The notes under the pieces: model-generated
Told to the model about the DNA's origin: nothing
The model's database searches: none
The model's input: only the letters and a program-made list of their open reading frames with translations
In this document: positions 34,889-42,855 of the stretch, one piece after another
How positions within the stretch are numbered: position 1 is the stretch's first letter
Layout of the letters: each line of letters starts with the position of its first letter
Program-made: the position numbers and the translations under genes
Assembly: GCF_023073335.1 (NCBI RefSeq)
Contig: NZ_JADPJG010000026.1
Location: 161,955-225,954 of the forward strand
Origin: Bradyrhizobium sp. 21
Lineage (GTDB): Bacteria > Pseudomonadota > Alphaproteobacteria > Rhizobiales > Xanthobacteraceae
DNA length: 64,000 bases
Direction of reading: 5' to 3'

Positions 34889-36586
34889 ATGAGCGTTTTG
34901 AACAATCTGAAAATCGTGTCGAAGGTCGCGCTGATCGTGGCCGTAATGGGCTGTGCGATGATCGCTGTCGCTACCTTCGGCGCGCACGAACTCTCCGCGA
35001 CCGTGGACGGGTTCAGCGAGCTCGCCGCCTCGCAGTCCTCGGCGCTCAACCTGACGCGGGCCCAGCGCCGCGCCGAGACCTATCATGCGGCGCTCTATGC
35101 GGTGCTCACCGAGGCGACGGAGGCGGGCAACGCCAACCGCCTCAAGACGGCGACCCAGAACCGCGATGAAATCCGTCAATTCCTGGACGCGGCGGAGCAG
35201 GACGATCCGGCGCGCGCGAGCCAGATCAAGAGCATCGGCGATCAATTGAAGGCGGTGTTCGCCGGCTGTGATCCGGTACTGAAGGCGGGCTCGCAGGCAA
35301 GCACCCCGGAAGAGAATGCCAAGGCGGCCGATCGTGCGCACAAGGAGTGCGACCCGGTGATGGACGCGGCTCTCGCACGCATCGTCCAGTTCGTGACCGA
35401 GACGGCCCAGGCAGTTTCCAAGCGCAAGGACGCCATCAACCGCGACGCCAGATCCGCGACCTGGACCGTGATCGGCGTCAGCGCCGGCGGCCTGATCGTG
35501 GGCATCGCGATCGCGCTGTTCATCGGCCTCAATGCGATGTCTCGGCCGATTGCCCGCCTCAAGCTCGCCATGGAGGGCCTTGCCCGCAACGATCTCAAGA
35601 CCGAGGTGCCCGAGAAGGACCGGCGCGACGAGATCGGCGACATGGCCAGGACGGTCGAAATCTTCAAGACCAACGGGCTCGAGGTCGAGCGCCTCAAGGT
35701 CGCCCAGGTCGAAGTCGAGCGTCAGGCCGCCGAGCAGCACAAGGCCGACATGGTCAAACTTGCCGATGGCTTCGAACGGGCGGTTGGCGAGATCATCGAG
35801 ACGGTGGGTTCGGCGTCCACCGAGCTCGAAGCGTCGTCCTCGACGCTGGCCAGCACCGCGCAGCGCGCGCAGGAGCTGACCTCGGTCGTTGCCGTCGCCT
35901 CGGGTGAAGCCACCGGCAACGTGCAGTCGGTTGCCACCGCCACGGAGGAGCTGTCCTCCTCGGTCAACGAGATCAGCCGGCAGGTGCAGGAATCCGCGCG
36001 CATGGCGGGCGAAGCCGTCACCCAGGCCCGCACCACGACGGAGCGCGTCAGCGAGCTCTCGGTTGCGGCCACGCGCATCGGCGACGTCGTCGAGCTGATC
36101 AACACCATTGCGGGCCAGACCAATCTTCTGGCGCTCAACGCCACGATCGAGGCGGCACGTGCCGGCGAGGCAGGCCGCGGCTTCGCGGTCGTTGCGTCCG
36201 AGGTGAAGACGCTTGCCGAGCAGACCGCGAGAGCGACCGGCGAGATCAGCCAGCAGATTTCCGGCATCCAGACCGCGACCCAGGAATCCGTCAACGCGAT
36301 CCGCGACATCTCCGCGACCATCGAGCGGCTGTCGGAGGTCTCCTCGACCATCGCAGCCGCCGTCGAGGAGCAGGGCGCCGCGACCCAGGAGATCTCGCGC
36401 AACGTGCAGCAGGCCGCGCGCGGTACCCAGCAGGTCTCCACCAACATCACCGACGTGCAGCGCGGCGCGGCCGAGACCGGCTCGGCCTCCTCGCAGGTGC
36501 TCTCCACCGCCAAGATGCTGGCGACCGACAGCAACCGGCTGAAGGACGAAGTCGGGAAATTCCTCCGCACCGTGCGCGCCGGTTAA
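34889..36586 (+). CDS. Methyl-accepting chemotaxis protein
   Basis: A 565-residue chemoreceptor: TM1 (about 12-32), a helical periplasmic sensing region of about 155 residues, TM2 (about 190-212), HAMP (about 213-262), then the cytoplasmic signalling domain with the hairpin tip around NLLALNATIEAARAGEAGRGFAVVA (about 412-436). The periplasmic domain has two cysteines (AGCDPVLK, HKECDPVMD). The ligand cannot be predicted. Orphan: no che genes nearby. Followed by a hairpin at 36591-36615. Confidence 0.95.
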   Translation: MSVLNNLKIVSKVALIVAVMGCAMIAVATFGAHELSATVDGFSELAASQSSALNLTRAQRRAETYHAALYAVLTEATEAGNANRLKTATQNRDEIRQFLDAAEQDDPARASQIKSIGDQLKAVFAGCDPVLKAGSQASTPEENAKAADRAHKECDPVMDAALARIVQFVTETAQAVSKRKDAINRDARSATWTVIGVSAGGLIVGIAIALFIGLNAMSRPIARLKLAMEGLARNDLKTEVPEKDRRDEIGDMARTVEIFKTNGLEVERLKVAQVEVERQAAEQHKADMVKLADGFERAVGEIIETVGSASTELEASSSTLASTAQRAQELTSVVAVASGEATGNVQSVATATEELSSSVNEISRQVQESARMAGEAVTQARTTTERVSELSVAATRIGDVVELINTIAGQTNLLALNATIEAARAGEAGRGFAVVASEVKTLAEQTARATGEISQQISGIQTATQESVNAIRDISATIERLSEVSSTIAAAVEEQGAATQEISRNVQQAARGTQQVSTNITDVQRGAAETGSASSQVLSTAKMLATDSNRLKDEVGKFLRTVRAG

Positions 36587-36590
36587 GTCT

Positions 36591-36615
36591 GCGCGGCGGC
36601 GTCCGTCCGCCGCGC
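36591..36615 (+). terminator. Hairpin after chemoreceptor gene
   Basis: GCGCGGCGG (36591-36599) pairs with CCGCCGCGC (36607-36615), a perfect 9-base stem with a 7-base loop, 5 bases after the stop codon. Confidence 0.65.
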
Positions 36616-36755
36616 GCTATAGCGCTCGCAGCAAACCAAGCGCTCGCCATCGCTGAAGCCGAGGGTTTAGCCAGTTGCGGGCTTAGCTGCTCAGCAGCGG
36701 GCGCGGCGCCAGCCCCGGTGATCCGGGCTGACCGCGTCACGGATAGAAACAGGAG

Positions 36756-36786
36756 GGCGGCGGTAAAACTTTTTCCTACCGCCGCC
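36756..36786 (-). terminator. Hairpin between convergent genes
   Basis: GGCGGCGGTA (36756-36765) pairs with TACCGCCGCC (36777-36786); the 11-base loop contains a T5 run. It lies 17 bases past the stop of the Gly-rich gene and probably ends that transcript. Confidence 0.6.
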
Positions 36787-36803
36787 GGACGTTCTTTGCC
36801 GCG

Positions 36804-37244
36804 TCAATATCCATACTGGCCGGGGCAGACCCAAGCGCCGTAGGAATTGTAATAGCAGCTATTGTTGTAATAGCCGTAGCTGCCATACGCGGCCGCGCCT
36901 ACCGCGGCGGCTCCGACCGCCGCAGCGCCGTATCCACGATAGCCACGGTAGACACCGCCACGATAGGCAGCGCCGCGGTACACGCCTGCACGAGCGGCTG
37001 TGCGTGCGTATGGATGCCTCACCATTCGATTGGCCACGTGTGCACGGCCGCCGCCATAACGGCCAGCGTGCACCGCACCACCTCGGTGCCCACCAGCATG
37101 AAAGCCGCCACCGTGAAATCCTCCTCCGCCACCACGAAAGCCGCCACCTCCTCCACGTCCGCCACGGGCGAGCGCGTCATCGGGAACTAGGCTTGCGATG
37201 GAAAGAATGACTGCGGCGAGGCCAATGAGAGCATATCGAAACAT
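36804..37244 (-). CDS. Secreted Gly/His/Tyr-rich protein
   Basis: A 146-residue exported protein: signal peptide (MFRYALIGLAAVILSIASL..ALA), a Gly/His block (GGGGGFHGGGFHAGGHRGG), a central basic part (AHVANRMVRHPYARTAARAG), an Ala-rich hydrophobic stretch (GAAAVGAAAVGAAAYG) and a Tyr/Asn end with two cysteines (NSCYYNSYGAWVCPGQYGY). Known in many Rhizobiales as surface or metal-related proteins, function unproved. GGAGAAAG precedes ATG 37244. Confidence 0.8.
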   Translation of the reverse strand: MFRYALIGLAAVILSIASLVPDDALARGGRGGGGGFRGGGGGFHGGGFHAGGHRGGAVHAGRYGGGRAHVANRMVRHPYARTAARAGVYRGAAYRGGVYRGYRGYGAAAVGAAAVGAAAYGSYGYYNNSCYYNSYGAWVCPGQYGY

Positions 37245-37387
37245 AGGCTTTCTCCGATCATTGGGAGTGCCTGCTTCCGTAGGTGATGCCGCATCAGGAA
37301 ACAGGCACCGCGCCATCATTTGGCGCTCGATGAGTTCCAGATTGACTTAAATCAATCAATCACCTTCGAGGGTCGTCTGCATCATAA

Positions 37388-37939
37388 TTCTGCGGAGCCG
37401 TCGACGATCGTAAGGTCAATCCAAAGCGGAGACGCAGGGCCGTCCGGAACGTGACCTTGGCAGACGACGGGCAGATTGATTCTTTGCTCGTCGAAGGCTT
37501 CAGAACGAAGGATGAGCCGGAGTTCATCTCCCGAATTCCTTTCAACCGGGTGCTGCGCCCGCTTCCCGAAGGAGCTATCGTGGCCGACTTTTCCGATTTG
37601 AGGTCGCGAGAATACGGCCTCTTTGTTGACCCTGATCAGGCCCAAGCAGAGCCGCACGAATTCTCGGTCTCCAAGGTCATCGGAGATTATGCGCGGCTGC
37701 AGGCAGGCCAAGGCTATGGCTATGTCTCCGACCTCGTTTTCGACAGCGGCGGAAAGCTCGCGGCGGTTGTGATATCCCGCGAGGCGTCCGTTGGCGGGGG
37801 CACCTATGCCTTCCCTTACCCGGGCCAAACGGGGCGATGGAGCCCGAACCTAAGCTATTATGGTCTGCCTTACGTCACAGCAGAGCAAGCAAACAAAGCC
37901 GGTCTGCGGCTCGATATGAAGGAGTTTCAGAACTCGTGA
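37388..37939 (+). pseudogene. PRC-barrel protein gene lacking its 5' part
   Basis: The frame encodes two PRC-barrel-like units: VRNVTLADDGQIDSLLVEGF... and VIGDYARLQAGQGYGYVSDL..., the second ending YYGLPYVTAEQ. The relatives I know are about 250 residues and exported, but here the frame opens at a stop (37385-37387), so the signal peptide and the first half of unit one are missing. Translation could only begin at GTG 37451 (162 residues), giving a cytoplasmic fragment. Probably a decayed gene; an intact short gene is possible. Neighbours unrelated. Confidence 0.55.
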
Positions 37940-38008
37940 ACCACCAACGTCCGCCTGATGGTCCCCGGCGGTGTGCCTCACGGAGAGGCGCATGGCTTCA
38001 CGAGCGAA

Positions 38009-38082
38009 CTGGTGCAGTCACCTTTTTGAGCGCAGCGAAAGTTCTCCTCTCCCAAGCTTGCGTTCGAAGGTGGCTGCACCAG
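38009..38082. repeat. Imperfect inverted repeat 3' of the oxidase operon
   Basis: CTGGTGCAGTCACCTT (38009-38024) and AAGGTGGCTGCACCAG (38067-38082) are inverted copies with one mismatch, separated by 42 bases. It lies 58 bases beyond the stop of coxP and could be the operon's terminator or a palindromic element. Confidence 0.65.
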
Positions 38083-38139
38083 AGCGCTTCACTGCGTGCG
38101 GGGTAGCAGAAGGTACCCAAAAGTGAGTGCTCCCGTGCG

Positions 38140-38439
38140 TTAGATGCGTACGAGAACATCAGCGAAGGTCAATGCGAACATCGCGATCACGAAAACAAGC
38201 CCCGAGATCGCCGCGATCCGGATCAGCGGCTTCGCTGAGGCGAGTTGCATGAAGAGCAAGACGACGAGGGTCGATTTCACCCCCGCAATGATGATGCCGC
38301 TGGCTGTTGTCATTCGGCCCATGGGAACATAGGCGACGACGAGGCTGAGCAGGAGGAGTGCGAGGAGCGCTGCCCAGATCAAGAGGTTCCTCGCCCATAG
38401 GCGGCGCACAATACCGCCTGATTCACCTTGCCTGTTCAT
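38140..38439 (-). CDS. coxP: Cytochrome c oxidase subunit IV-like (CoxP)
   Basis: A 99-residue membrane protein with three hydrophobic helices (NLLIWAALLALLLLSLVVAYV, the TTASGIIIAGVKSTLVVLLFMQL stretch typical of bacterial subunit IV, and ISGLVFVIAMFALTFADV). It is the last gene of the operon and its start overlaps coxO by four bases (ATGA). It presumably stabilises the caa3 complex. The symbol follows B. japonicum coxMNOP and is from memory of gene order. Confidence 0.85.
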   Translation of the reverse strand: MNRQGESGGIVRRLWARNLLIWAALLALLLLSLVVAYVPMGRMTTASGIIIAGVKSTLVVLLFMQLASAKPLIRIAAISGLVFVIAMFALTFADVLVRI

Positions 38440-39080
38440 GATGCACGCCCCGGCAAATAGATCAGCGGATAGAGGAAGATCCAAACGATATCGACCAGAT
38501 GCCAGTAGAGGGCTGTGACCTCGATCTCGGGATTGTCTTTCGCCGGGAGTTGGTGCCGGAGCAGCACCCAGAACAAGCGGCTCACGAGAGCAATCCCGAT
38601 GGAAAGGTGGATCGCGTGGACGCCCGTGACCAGCCAATAAAATCCATAAAACAGCTGCGCTCCTGGCAGAGACAATGCAAACCCGGCTCCCGGTACGAGC
38701 TGCTTATCGATGTCCTCCTTGTACTCGAAGCCCTTGATCACGATGAACGCGAGCCCGAGCAACGCGGTGAGCATGAGGCACACGAGGACGAGCCGTCGCA
38801 GTCGCGCAGGCGTTTCGGACGCTTGCGAAGCCATGGCCATGGTGAGGCTGCTCGTCAACAGCACGGCGGTATTGATCGTGCCGTACCAGATATTTGTCTC
38901 CCTCCCGGCTGCAGCGAACGCCTCTGGATGCTCGATTCGACAAACCGTGTAAGTCAGCATCAGCGCCCCGAAGAACAGGGTCTCGCTGGCGAGGAAAACC
39001 CATATGCCGAACTTGCCTGCCTCGCGCTGCCGGCCGAAATCCAACCAGGGTTCTCTCAGCAGTGCGCTTTCGTCGCTCAT
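38436..39080 (-). CDS. coxO: Cytochrome c oxidase subunit III (CoxO)
   Basis: A 214-residue inner-membrane protein with five hydrophobic helices, the short form of subunit III. FGIWVFLASETLFFGALMLTY and YWLVTGVHAIHLSIGIALV are characteristic, as is the ending YWHLVDIVWIFLYPLIYL. It overlaps coxN upstream and coxP downstream by four bases each, so translation is probably coupled. Confidence 0.93.
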   Translation of the reverse strand: MSDESALLREPWLDFGRQREAGKFGIWVFLASETLFFGALMLTYTVCRIEHPEAFAAAGRETNIWYGTINTAVLLTSSLTMAMASQASETPARLRRLVLVCLMLTALLGLAFIVIKGFEYKEDIDKQLVPGAGFALSLPGAQLFYGFYWLVTGVHAIHLSIGIALVSRLFWVLLRHQLPAKDNPEIEVTALYWHLVDIVWIFLYPLIYLPGRAS

Positions 39081-40750
39081 CGCGTTTCTCTTGCGTTTTG
39101 CATTTCGGGAGGATCGGTTCCAGCCGACATGCCTTCGGCGTGGTAGTCATACGGGGCGCGATCTACTCGGGGCTGCCTGTCAAAATTCTTCGGGGGAGGC
39201 GGAGAACCCGTGGTCCACTCCAGCCCTGTCGCGCCCCAAGGGTTCTTCGCGGCCTTTCCGCCGTAGAACAGGGACCAGGTGAGATATCCCAGAGGCAACA
39301 AGTAGGCGATGGCGAGGACCGCCGCTCCCGCAGACGACATGACATTGTAGATCTGAAACTCCGCCGGATAGGTATGGTAGCGGCGCGGCATGCCGAGGTA
39401 CCCGGCGAAGAATTGCGGCAGGAATGTCATGTTGAAGCCGGCATACATGAGGATGGCCGCGAACTTCGCCCAGCTCTCCGGATAGAGCTTGCCTGTGACC
39501 TTGGGCCACCAGAAGTGGAGCCCGGCAAAGAAGGCGGACACCGATCCGCCCACCATGATGTAGTGGAAGTGCGCGACGACGAAGTAGGTGTCGGTGACAT
39601 GGATGTCCACCGGGATCGAGGCGAGGAACAGCCCGGAGAGCCCGCCGGTCGTAAACAGACCAACGAAGCCAAGCGCATACAGCATCGGCGATTCGAAGCT
39701 GATCTGACCGCGATACAGCGAAGCGGTCCAGTTGAAAACCTTGATTGCCGACGGCACGGCGATGATGAAGGAGAGGAAGGAGAACACGAGGCTGGCCAGG
39801 GCTGACTGTCCGGAGACGAACATGTGGTGGCCCCAGACGAAGAATCCGACGCCCGCAATCGCAAGCATGGCATAGACCATGAAGTCGTATCCGAAAATTC
39901 GCCGCCTCGCGAAGCATGGGATTATTTCGGACACGACGCCCATCGCCGGCAGGACCATGATGTAAACCGCCGGATGCGAGTAGAACCAGAACAGGTGCTG
40001 GAACAGGATCGGATCGCCGCCGCGAGCCGGATCGAAGATCGGCAAGCCCAGCACGCGCTCCGCGATCACGAGCAGGAGCGAGATGGCGAGCACCGGGGTG
40101 GCAAGCACCATGATCAGCGACGTCGCGTAGATCGCCCAGACGAACAGCGGCAGCCGGAACCAGGTCATGCCGGGAGCACGAAGCATGTGGGTGGTCGCGA
40201 TGAAGTTCACTCCCGTGGCGATGCTGGCAAAGCCGACAACGAACACGCCCGCGGCCGCAGCGAAGACGTGGCTGTTGGAGAACATCGACGAATAAGGCGT
40301 ATAGAACGTCCAGCCGGTGTCGACGCCTCCGGCGACGAGGGCATAAACGGTGAAAGCCCCGGCAGCGACGGTCAAATACCAGCTGAAAAGATTGAGGCGC
40401 GGAAACGCGACATCGGGCGCGCCGATCATCAGCGGCAGCAGGAAATTGCCGAAAGTATTCGGGATCGACGGCACCAGGAAGAACCAGACCATGATGATCC
40501 CGTGGAACGAGAACAGCTTGTTGTAAGTGTCCGACGTCAACAGCCATCCGTTCGGCTGGAACAGCTCGAGCCGAACGGCGGTGATTGCGGCTCCTCCCAT
40601 GAAAAAGAAGAACGTAATGGTGATCGCATAGAGGATTGCGATGCGCTTGTGGTCGGTCGTGGCAAGCCAGGACGAGATCGTCGAGCCGTGGCGGAGATAA
40701 TCGGGGCGTGGCGGAAGCGGCAGCTCCCCGGCGAGCAGGGCGTCAGTCAT
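39077..40750 (-). CDS. coxN: caa3 cytochrome oxidase subunit I, A2 type (CoxN)
   Basis: A 557-residue, 12-helix catalytic subunit that reduces O2 and pumps protons. Ligands visible: H83 (low-spin heme, SFHGIIMVWF), H259 and Y263 (YSHPAVY, CuB and crosslinked Tyr), H308/H309 (GHHMF, CuB) and H394/H396 (AHFHY, high-spin and low-spin hemes). The D-channel glutamate of A1 oxidases (GHPEVY) is replaced by Ala261, with Y257-S258 ahead, the hallmark of the A2 subfamily. It overlaps coxM by 8 bases. Confidence 0.96.
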   Translation of the reverse strand: MTDALLAGELPLPPRPDYLRHGSTISSWLATTDHKRIAILYAITITFFFFMGGAAITAVRLELFQPNGWLLTSDTYNKLFSFHGIIMVWFFLVPSIPNTFGNFLLPLMIGAPDVAFPRLNLFSWYLTVAAGAFTVYALVAGGVDTGWTFYTPYSSMFSNSHVFAAAAGVFVVGFASIATGVNFIATTHMLRAPGMTWFRLPLFVWAIYATSLIMVLATPVLAISLLLVIAERVLGLPIFDPARGGDPILFQHLFWFYSHPAVYIMVLPAMGVVSEIIPCFARRRIFGYDFMVYAMLAIAGVGFFVWGHHMFVSGQSALASLVFSFLSFIIAVPSAIKVFNWTASLYRGQISFESPMLYALGFVGLFTTGGLSGLFLASIPVDIHVTDTYFVVAHFHYIMVGGSVSAFFAGLHFWWPKVTGKLYPESWAKFAAILMYAGFNMTFLPQFFAGYLGMPRRYHTYPAEFQIYNVMSSAGAAVLAIAYLLPLGYLTWSLFYGGKAAKNPWGATGLEWTTGSPPPPKNFDRQPRVDRAPYDYHAEGMSAGTDPPEMQNARETR

Positions 40751-41684
40751 TTTGCTGCTCCTCCCTGAGCGAGCGGATGTAGGCGGTGAGGCTCTGGATC
40801 TCTCCGTCGTCGAGCAGCCCTTTGAAGCTCGGCATGATCGGCTCAAATCCGGCCACGACGTCGCGGTTCGGCTGCAGCATCGAATCGCGGATGTAGGCAT
40901 CGTCCGCGGAAACGGTGCGTCCATCCGCCAGCTGCACCGCGCGGCCGTAGAGACCCGTCAGGCGCGGCGCGTGGACGTTCGAGGAGACGGCGTGGCAGCC
41001 CGAGCATCCCTGCGACACGAACAGCCTGGCGCCCTCATGGGCAAGATCGTCGCCCTCCGGCTGCTGGACCAGCCATTTGGCATAGTCATCCTGTCGCATG
41101 ATCACGATCTTGCCGCGCATCATGGAATGGTTCGTGCCGCAATACTCAGCGCAGAGCAGTGGAAAGGTGCCGGTTTTGCTGGCCTGAAACCAGATGTCAG
41201 TGTCGCGGCCAGGCAGCACGTCCTTCTTGACCCGAAACGCGGGGACGAAGAAGGAATGGATCACGTCCTGCGAGCTCATCAGGAGATGGACGGGCTTATC
41301 CAGCGGCACGTGAAGGGCATTGATCTCACGCGCGCCGTTCGGATGTTGCGTCTTCCACATCCACTGCTTGGCGATGACGTGGATTTCAAGTGCGCCCGTG
41401 GGCGCGGCAAGGCTGCTGAGGTCAGCGGAAGATGCCCACCAGAATAGGAAGGCGAACGTCAGCAACGTCGCGACCGTCCAACCGATTTCGAACTCGCGGC
41501 TGAGAATCTCAGGCATCGGGCCGCGCTTGGCGGGAGATCCGCGCCGATATCGAACGGCAAACAGCAGGATGAGCCCGAAGACGAGGACCACGGTCGCCCC
41601 GGAAAGGAAGAGCAGAAGATAGAAGATGTGATCAACCGTGACGGCGTGTGTGCTCGCTTCCGGCAGCCTGAATAACGAATTCAT
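40743..41684 (-). CDS. coxM: caa3 oxidase subunit II with fused cytochrome c (CoxM)
   Basis: A 313-residue protein. Two N-terminal helices (about 18-45, 68-86) anchor a periplasmic cupredoxin with the CuA ligands H143, C178, E180, C182, H186 and M189 (CAEYCGTNHSMM), followed by a class I cytochrome c with C227-SGC-H231 and axial Met284 (PIMPSF). The fused heme is what makes this a caa3 oxidase and lets it accept electrons directly from a c-type partner such as ActE. There is no signal peptide other than the first helix. Confidence 0.96.
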   Translation of the reverse strand: MNSLFRLPEASTHAVTVDHIFYLLLFLSGATVVLVFGLILLFAVRYRRGSPAKRGPMPEILSREFEIGWTVATLLTFAFLFWWASSADLSSLAAPTGALEIHVIAKQWMWKTQHPNGAREINALHVPLDKPVHLLMSSQDVIHSFFVPAFRVKKDVLPGRDTDIWFQASKTGTFPLLCAEYCGTNHSMMRGKIVIMRQDDYAKWLVQQPEGDDLAHEGARLFVSQGCSGCHAVSSNVHAPRLTGLYGRAVQLADGRTVSADDAYIRDSMLQPNRDVVAGFEPIMPSFKGLLDDGEIQSLTAYIRSLREEQQND

Positions 41685-42454
41685 GCCGAGGCTCCCCGAC
41701 GCCTGCTGCGGACCAGCATCAGCCCGACGAGGGCGGCCATGATGGCAACCGTGGATGCTCCGAAAATCTGCAGGACCGTTGTGATCCTGCGGGTGTAGAG
41801 TCCGTGTACCGCGTCAAATCCATAGCAGAGCAGCGCGATGCGTCCGGAGAGTCCACCGATCCGCCCGTCACCGGCATCCAACAGAGCGAGGCGAAGGTCA
41901 CCGGGCTGCAGCGCGAGGCTGGACAGCGCGCGGACGACCCGTCCGTCGGGCGCGAGCGTGACGAAGGCTGCCGGATGCGCAATCGCGTTATGCTTATCGT
42001 CGGTTTCGGTATGGTATCCGATTGCACCGAGCAGCGCGGCAACAGTCTCCTGCGATCCTGTCAGGACCGATGTTCCTGTGCCCCCGATCTGTCCCTGGGT
42101 AAAGCGGCGGGCGTCGTCAATGGTGTCGCGCGGATCGATGCCGACAACGACGAGGCTGTAGTCGCGTCCTGCGATAAACCCGGTCTGCTGCAGCGCCGAG
42201 CTTGCGATCGTCAGCGCAGGCCCGCAAATCTGCTTGCAGGTGAAGTCCGCTGGAAGGAGCAGGGTCGGACGTCCGTCGATCGCATCGCCAAGGGTGACGG
42301 TGTAACCGCCGACGGCCCTAAACTGCAGGGATAACGGAACGCGGGCGCCCTGAGGAGGATCGAACCCGACGCGCCCGATCTGCTCCTCGGTCAAACCGGC
42401 ATGCGCGAGCCCCGGCCAGAGCGCAAGGGCCATGATGAAGATGGACCGCCTCAT
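41681..42454 (-). CDS. SCO1/SenC-family copper chaperone
   Basis: A 257-residue thioredoxin-fold protein that would deliver copper to the CuA site of CoxM. The metal site is visible as C73-KQI-C77 and a histidine in KHNAIAHPAAF (H160 is the likely ligand). A signal peptide (MRRSIFIMALALWPGLAHA) starts it and a C-terminal TM segment (VLQIFGASTVAIMAALVGLML) anchors it, an uncommon double arrangement. Start and stop overlap its neighbours by four bases each. Confidence 0.9.
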   Translation of the reverse strand: MRRSIFIMALALWPGLAHAGLTEEQIGRVGFDPPQGARVPLSLQFRAVGGYTVTLGDAIDGRPTLLLPADFTCKQICGPALTIASSALQQTGFIAGRDYSLVVVGIDPRDTIDDARRFTQGQIGGTGTSVLTGSQETVAALLGAIGYHTETDDKHNAIAHPAAFVTLAPDGRVVRALSSLALQPGDLRLALLDAGDGRIGGLSGRIALLCYGFDAVHGLYTRRITTVLQIFGASTVAIMAALVGLMLVRSRRRGASA

Positions 42455-42855
42455 GGATTGCCTCCACTCGCACCTGGCGGAGGTGCGGGTGCGGGTCGAA
42501 GGGCGTCGTAGGCGTGCTGGCCCCGTCCTGCGACCAGCTGCATCGCCTGATCGATCGGGATGCGGGCGATGTTGTGGTCGCGATCGACCCAGGCATAAGT
42601 GGTGAGCCTCGCTCGCTGGGCGGCCTCGAACCGGGTCAGGTCGTCCTCCGGCGAGGTCTGGAGCTCGGGCGAGGGAAACCGGTTTTCTAGGCGGGGCGTG
42701 AATGCGCCCGGCGCCTCGCTATTCAGGAACAGCAGAATTCCCGCAATCGCGGCGCCCACGAAGAGCAAGAAGCTGCCGACGATGGCGAGAACGGCGCGGT
42801 TGTCTATGCCGGCCGTTTCTGGCAGCGCGCGGCTGCCCATCTCCTCATTCGGCAT
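42451..42855 (-). CDS. Uncharacterised single-TM protein of the ACIII/caa3 operon
   Basis: A 134-residue protein with one TM helix (AVLAIVGSFLLFVGAAIAGILLF, about 32-54) and a periplasmic domain containing QRARLTTYAWVDRDHNIARIPIDQAMQLVA. The W-V-D...IPI-x-x-AM pattern recurs, from memory, in proteins of the same gene context in other bacteria, but has no known function. No heme, copper or Fe-S motif. It lies between actF and the SCO gene, overlapping both, so it is probably an accessory subunit or assembly factor. ATG 42855 is used. Confidence 0.8.
   Translation of the reverse strand: MPNEEMGSRALPETAGIDNRAVLAIVGSFLLFVGAAIAGILLFLNSEAPGAFTPRLENRFPSPELQTSPEDDLTRFEAAQRARLTTYAWVDRDHNIARIPIDQAMQLVAGRGQHAYDALRPAPAPPPGASGGNP

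Noticed and set aside
37451..37939. Treating the PRC-barrel frame as an intact cytoplasmic gene
   Set aside because: The relatives I know have a signal peptide and two full PRC units; this frame opens at a stop inside the first unit.
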